Part shown: in pieces, positions 13,739 through 16,725 of the stretch | How positions within the stretch are numbered: the stretch's first letter is position 1 | How the letters are laid out: each line of letters opens with the position of its first letter | Assembly (NCBI GenBank): GCA_910588435.1 | Contig: CAJUPL010000038.1 | Location: 1 to 16,725 of the forward strand | Origin: an uncultured Eggerthellaceae bacterium | GTDB lineage: Bacteria; Actinomycetota; Coriobacteriia; Coriobacteriales; Eggerthellaceae | Reading direction: 5' to 3' | DNA length: 16,725 nt | Translations under genes and position numbers: made by a program | Notes under the pieces: model-generated | The model's database searches: none | What the model was told of the DNA's origin: nothing | The model's input: the letters and a program-made list of their open reading frames with translations, nothing else

Positions 13739-14578
13739 CTACGCCGCTTGCTTGTTGAGCCAGGTTTGCCAGGCGCGCACCATGGTGGATGGACCTGATA
13801 TGCAACCATCCTGAGGCGTGCCCAGGAAGCCTTGATGAGCCCTGCAAGACTTGGTGCCATACAGTCTGTCTGCATCAGCATGAACGAGCTCTTGGATGGC
13901 ACGCACTAGGTCAGATCCACCCTTGCCGGTCATCCAGGTATTCGTCTGCAGCCCGCCGTTGTTGATAGCCTGTAGGTCGGTTCTGTCTTGACCAGAGATA
14001 TAACCATCAGGGGTTGTCCCCAAAACGAGCTGAGATCTCATCGTAGTGGCCGGTCCCCACCACCCATCTACTTTGAGCAGCTCCACCTGTAGCACTTCGG
14101 TTGGATTGCTTGACGGCTTGGCGTCATAGTTAGGTCTAATGCCGCCGCAGATAGTGCTGTACTGCCTCGTGCGACGCGCCACCTGGCCGTTGTTGGTGTT
14201 GCCTTCGATGGTGGTGATGGCGCTACCCGTATTGCCTGTGACAATGCCCACGTGGTCATCCGTTCCATCCAGCTCCCAGTCAAAGAGAACCAGATCCCCT
14301 GCACGCAGATCGCGAGCCTTGAGCGTCTGATGATTATGGGCTGCAGGGCAATAGGCTGTGGGGAATCCAGCTGCTACGATGCCTGCCATCCAGAGGCACC
14401 ATGATGCGAACATGGCGCAGTAAGGCACACCGGACGCACCATAGTCATAGTTGGTGTTGCATCTGTCCACGTTAGCCTCATACCAGCGACCATACTTGGT
14501 GCCAGGTAGTGGGTCTGACCATCGGCTGTATCCAACCTCAGCTGCAGCTACCGATATCAGATCCTGTGCTGTGGCCAT
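13739..14578 (-). CDS. Phage-type lysin, CHAP domain plus wall-binding domain
   Basis: A 279-residue peptidoglycan hydrolase. The N-terminal CHAP domain has the catalytic Cys54 (GVPYCAMFASW), His109 (DDHVGIVTG) and a polar residue near Glu125/Asn127 (TIEGNTN). The C-terminal half (about 160-279) has two peptidoglycan-binding-like repeats (DGWWGPATT...DGYISGQ and FLGTPQDGCISGPST). CHAP enzymes act as amidases or endopeptidases on wall peptides. No signal peptide is present, consistent with holin-dependent release. ATG at 14578 has GGAGGTC just upstream; the longer frame to 14752 overlaps the previous gene and is rejected. Last gene of the lysis cassette. Confidence 0.87.
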   Translation of the reverse strand: MATAQDLISVAAAEVGYSRWSDPLPGTKYGRWYEANVDRCNTNYDYGASGVPYCAMFASWCLWMAGIVAAGFPTAYCPAAHNHQTLKARDLRAGDLVLFDWELDGTDDHVGIVTGNTGSAITTIEGNTNNGQVARRTRQYSTICGGIRPNYDAKPSSNPTEVLQVELLKVDGWWGPATTMRSQLVLGTTPDGYISGQDRTDLQAINNGGLQTNTWMTGKGGSDLVRAIQELVHADADRLYGTKSCRAHQGFLGTPQDGCISGPSTMVRAWQTWLNKQAA

Positions 14579-14882
14579 AAGAAGACCTCCATTCTGTCCA
14601 ATATTCTGCCGGGAGCGACGCGTTGACGTAGTACATGCCGTCAAACTCATAGGCGCCCACATTGCTACGACGCGCTTGCTCACGCTCATCGGCAGTGAGG
14701 AGCATGTGGTCGCAAGCGGGCAAGGCCTCAGGGACGGGCGCGGTATTGCCACCCCATCCCATGAACCAATCCCATAGAGCTATCTCAAACGCCAAGGTGA
14801 CGCACCCTGCGAGGATGCATGCCAGCAGCGTCACGCGCGAGAGCCCTGCGTAGCTATTCTTTATCCTGGGTGTTCTCAGCAT
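14538..14882 (-). CDS. Small single-TM protein of the lysis cassette
   Basis: A 114-residue protein starting MLRTPRIKNSYAGL, with one membrane helix (LLACILAGCVTLAFEIALW) and a polar region of about 75 residues after it. The start lies inside the holin-like gene (29-base overlap) and the end inside the lysin gene (41-base overlap), so it is embedded in the cassette. No family recognised. By position it could be an antiholin, accessory holin or spanin-like factor. The start is chosen by context; its ribosome site is weak. Confidence 0.6.
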   Translation of the reverse strand: MLRTPRIKNSYAGLSRVTLLACILAGCVTLAFEIALWDWFMGWGGNTAPVPEALPACDHMLLTADEREQARRSNVGAYEFDGMYYVNASLPAEYWTEWRSSYGHSTGSDIGSCS

Positions 14883-15231
14883 GGTCTTTGATGCTTTGCT
14901 GCTTAGATATGTAAAGAGGGTCATCGACCTTTGTCGCAGGCACGGTGATGTTCGCCAGGGCGTCAAGCGCCTTGGATGTGATCCCAACAGATTTGTAGGC
15001 CATGTATGCCATCTGCACGCCGCTAATGGCGGCCATGATGCATAGGACCCAATCTCCTATCGTTTCGGGGATACCCCCGACGAAGCCAACGCAGATACCG
15101 GCCACGATGGACACTCCGACGGCAAGCCAATAGGCTGCCTTGCCCGTGATGGCCTGTTGCTTGATCAACTGCACTACATACGGTACGACGATAGCCGTTA
15201 CCAGCAATGCGATTGCTTCCATAGGTGTCAT
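14854..15231 (-). CDS. Holin-like membrane protein
   Basis: A 125-residue protein with about three membrane helices (AIALLVTAIVVPYVVQLI, AYWLAVGVSIVAGICVGFV, IGDWVLCIMAAISGVQMAYM) and a charged C-terminal tail. Size, topology and position directly upstream of a lysin fit a phage holin that makes membrane holes for lysin release. The second ATG (15222) is an alternative start. It follows the coiled-coil protein by 15 bases. Confidence 0.7.
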   Translation of the reverse strand: MTPMEAIALLVTAIVVPYVVQLIKQQAITGKAAYWLAVGVSIVAGICVGFVGGIPETIGDWVLCIMAAISGVQMAYMAYKSVGITSKALDALANITVPATKVDDPLYISKQQSIKDHAENTQDKE

Positions 15232-15246
15232 ATCCTAGTAACCTTT

Positions 15247-15660
15247 CTAGTTATGGTCTGCTCCAGACCTATCCAACCTTCTGTGTGCCGCATCTGCACG
15301 TTCGCGTGCATGCAGAGCGTTCTCATGAGCCTCGTCTGCAACGCGCTTCGTCTCATCAAAGCGATGGAACAGGTTCAGCGAATCCTGCTCCAGCTTGTAT
15401 GTCCGTTCGATGACGCCGTTATGCTTCTCGACTTGCTTTGTGAGAGCATCGATGCGCCCGTTTGATACAGCCTCATGCTTCTCTAATTGGTGTTCCATTT
15501 CAGTGAACTTGTCAGACAGGGTGTCATTTATCTTCTGCTGCTGCTTTTCGAAGTCAGCCTCTCTGTCAGCTTTATTGCGTTTGCCTTGCGCAACCACTGT
15601 GATGACGACACCTGCGAGCGTGAACGCGCTTGTAATGAGCGAGACGATGATGGCCTCCAT
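15247..15660 (-). CDS. Membrane-anchored coiled-coil protein, XhlA-like
   Basis: A 137-residue protein with an N-terminal membrane helix (IIVSLITSAFTLAGVVITVVA) followed by a long charged coiled coil (about residues 30-125). Phage XhlA/hemolysin-type proteins that work with holins have a coil and a single membrane helix, usually with the helix at the other end, so the analogy is loose. ATG at 15660 is set by AGGAGG 8 bases upstream; a GTG at 15669 is too close to it. First gene of the leftward cassette, divergent from the integrase. Confidence 0.65.
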   Translation of the reverse strand: MEAIIVSLITSAFTLAGVVITVVAQGKRNKADREADFEKQQQKINDTLSDKFTEMEHQLEKHEAVSNGRIDALTKQVEKHNGVIERTYKLEQDSLNLFHRFDETKRVADEAHENALHARERADAAHRRLDRSGADHN

Positions 15661-15741
15661 AAGCACCACCTCCTCTCAGAGAATCGTCATATGGGCATGT
15701 CAGACTCCGCTGTCGCCAAACAGCAGCGGAAGGAGAAATGC

Positions 15742-16713
15742 ATGGATGCAACGCAAGCGATAGCCCTGGACATCAGTCAGATATCTCAAGATCACTACCT
15801 GCCAGCCAAACGCAAGAGGCGCCGCCCCAACACCGTCTATGGATACGAGAGCAGCCTCAATCTGCATGTGCTCCCCAAGTGGGGCGCCATGTCCATACCT
15901 GAGATCACGCATGATGCAGTCCAAGACTGGGTGGACGAGCTCGCCAAGACTGATGCTGGTCCATGTGGCGCCGAAAAGGCATATAAGTGCCTACGCCAGG
16001 TCATCAGATGGTGGATGGACAAGTGGGGCTTGTATGTAGCGGATCCAACACGTGGCATAGAGATGCCTCGCAAGGTGCCCTACAAGCCATCTGTGCTGAC
16101 GACACGCCGCCTCAAGCGGCTCATAAGAGGGCTTGTGGGTTGCAAGTACGAACCCAGCGGCATCATACAGTCTCATGGTACGAGGCCGTCAGAGGCCTAT
16201 TACCTGCACTGGGAGCACATAGATTGGCGCACCGGCAGGTACCACATCAGCGGTGCACTCCTGCAGATTCCTGGACTCGTCTATGAGTCAGATACCAAGA
16301 CACCCCAGAGCGATCGTGATGGATACCTATCTCCATGGGCGCTGGACCGCCTGCACGCGATCTGGGAGTCACGCGGGCGCCCTAAAGGCCGCATCATTGG
16401 TGACGATAAGCCATCCAAGGTCTACTACCACCTCAAAGCATGGGCATCGCGCCACAAGCTCCCCTGGGTTGGCATGCGCAACCTAAGGCATACATGGGGC
16501 ACGATCGCCGCCAAGGATAATCCGATAGAGGCGGTCTCAGCCATGATGGGACACGCCTCCATCCAGACAACCTACCAGTACTATTACAGCCTCACTACAT
16601 CCACCATCAAGCGCGTGCAACGCAAGGTTGCCAGATCCATCCTTGGCAAGACCTGTGACGATATGTACCGTGGTATCCAGTTGCCAACATTCGAACTTGC
16701 ACTAGCTGCGTGA
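15742..16713 (+). CDS. Tyrosine recombinase (site-specific integrase)
   Basis: A 323-residue integrase. The N-terminal part is a SAM-like core-binding domain (about 14-100; VYGYESSLNLHVLPKWG). The catalytic domain has Arg148 (GTRPSEA), Lys186 (DTKTPQS), box II MRNLRHTW with Arg249, His271 (MMGHASIQTT) and the nucleophile Tyr280. The first position of the HxxR box is Arg246 instead of His. AAGGAG 6 bases upstream fixes ATG at 15742; the frame from 15487 runs antisense through the coiled-coil gene. It would integrate and excise the element at tRNA-Glu. It ends 12 bases before the window edge, pointing to the expected other att site. Confidence 0.9.
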   Translation: MDATQAIALDISQISQDHYLPAKRKRRRPNTVYGYESSLNLHVLPKWGAMSIPEITHDAVQDWVDELAKTDAGPCGAEKAYKCLRQVIRWWMDKWGLYVADPTRGIEMPRKVPYKPSVLTTRRLKRLIRGLVGCKYEPSGIIQSHGTRPSEAYYLHWEHIDWRTGRYHISGALLQIPGLVYESDTKTPQSDRDGYLSPWALDRLHAIWESRGRPKGRIIGDDKPSKVYYHLKAWASRHKLPWVGMRNLRHTWGTIAAKDNPIEAVSAMMGHASIQTTYQYYYSLTTSTIKRVQRKVARSILGKTCDDMYRGIQLPTFELALAA

Positions 16714-16725
16714 TTCCATATCACA

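Overview
The window looks like chromosomal DNA from a high-GC actinobacterium, most likely a gut Coriobacteriia member (Olsenella/Atopobiaceae/Eggerthellaceae-like). This rests on the protein families seen (a DUF5692-like membrane protein, a DUF6320-like zinc-ribbon membrane protein, an NSS transporter), the codon use and the Actinobacteria-type tRNA-Glu remnant. No similarity search was possible, so the taxonomy is inferred.

Layout. Bases 1-790 contain no credible protein gene. They hold a palindromic promoter/operator region, a strongly structured candidate non-coding RNA (about 113-410) and the first copy of a hairpin-rich intergenic repeat. Bases 800-5269 are a tightly packed + strand operon: an HSL-type alpha/beta hydrolase, a condensation/acetyltransferase-like enzyme with an HxxxDG motif, a DUF6320-like zinc-ribbon membrane protein, and an unrecognised seven-helix membrane protein. 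A TetR regulator with palindromic operators at its promoter and a DUF5692-like membrane protein follow (5414-7216) and end at a clear terminator. On the minus strand an AraC regulator and an EamA/DMT exporter are translationally coupled (9398-7627). Next come a + strand zinc-ribbon, single-TM, low-complexity protein (9921-11207) and a convergent NSS sodium symporter (12646-11204) whose stop codons overlap.

From 13557 rightwards there is an integrated element. Its left boundary is the 3' half of a tRNA-Glu(CTC) gene, still followed by its own terminator. Inside are four leftward, overlapping lysis-type genes (TM plus coiled coil, holin-like, small TM protein, CHAP lysin) and a divergent tyrosine integrase that ends 12 bases before the window edge. 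A reconstituted tRNA-Glu is expected further right. If it lies just beyond the edge, the element is a tiny lysis-plus-integrase remnant.

The most unusual content is intergenic. A family of about 250-310 bp repeats occurs four times, all in + orientation (411-664, 7401-7691, 9519-9824, 13116-13424). Copies keep the same order of hairpins and the same loops, while several stems change on both sides and stay paired. Inverted arrays of one hairpin unit sit before two copies. One copy supplies the last codons and stop of the EamA gene. Near-identical promoter/operator blocks (a TGACC-N5-GGTCA palindrome in a longer conserved block) sit at the window start, at the araC promoter and divergently beside repeat C, which suggests one small regulon linking the AraC gene with the RNA/repeat regions.
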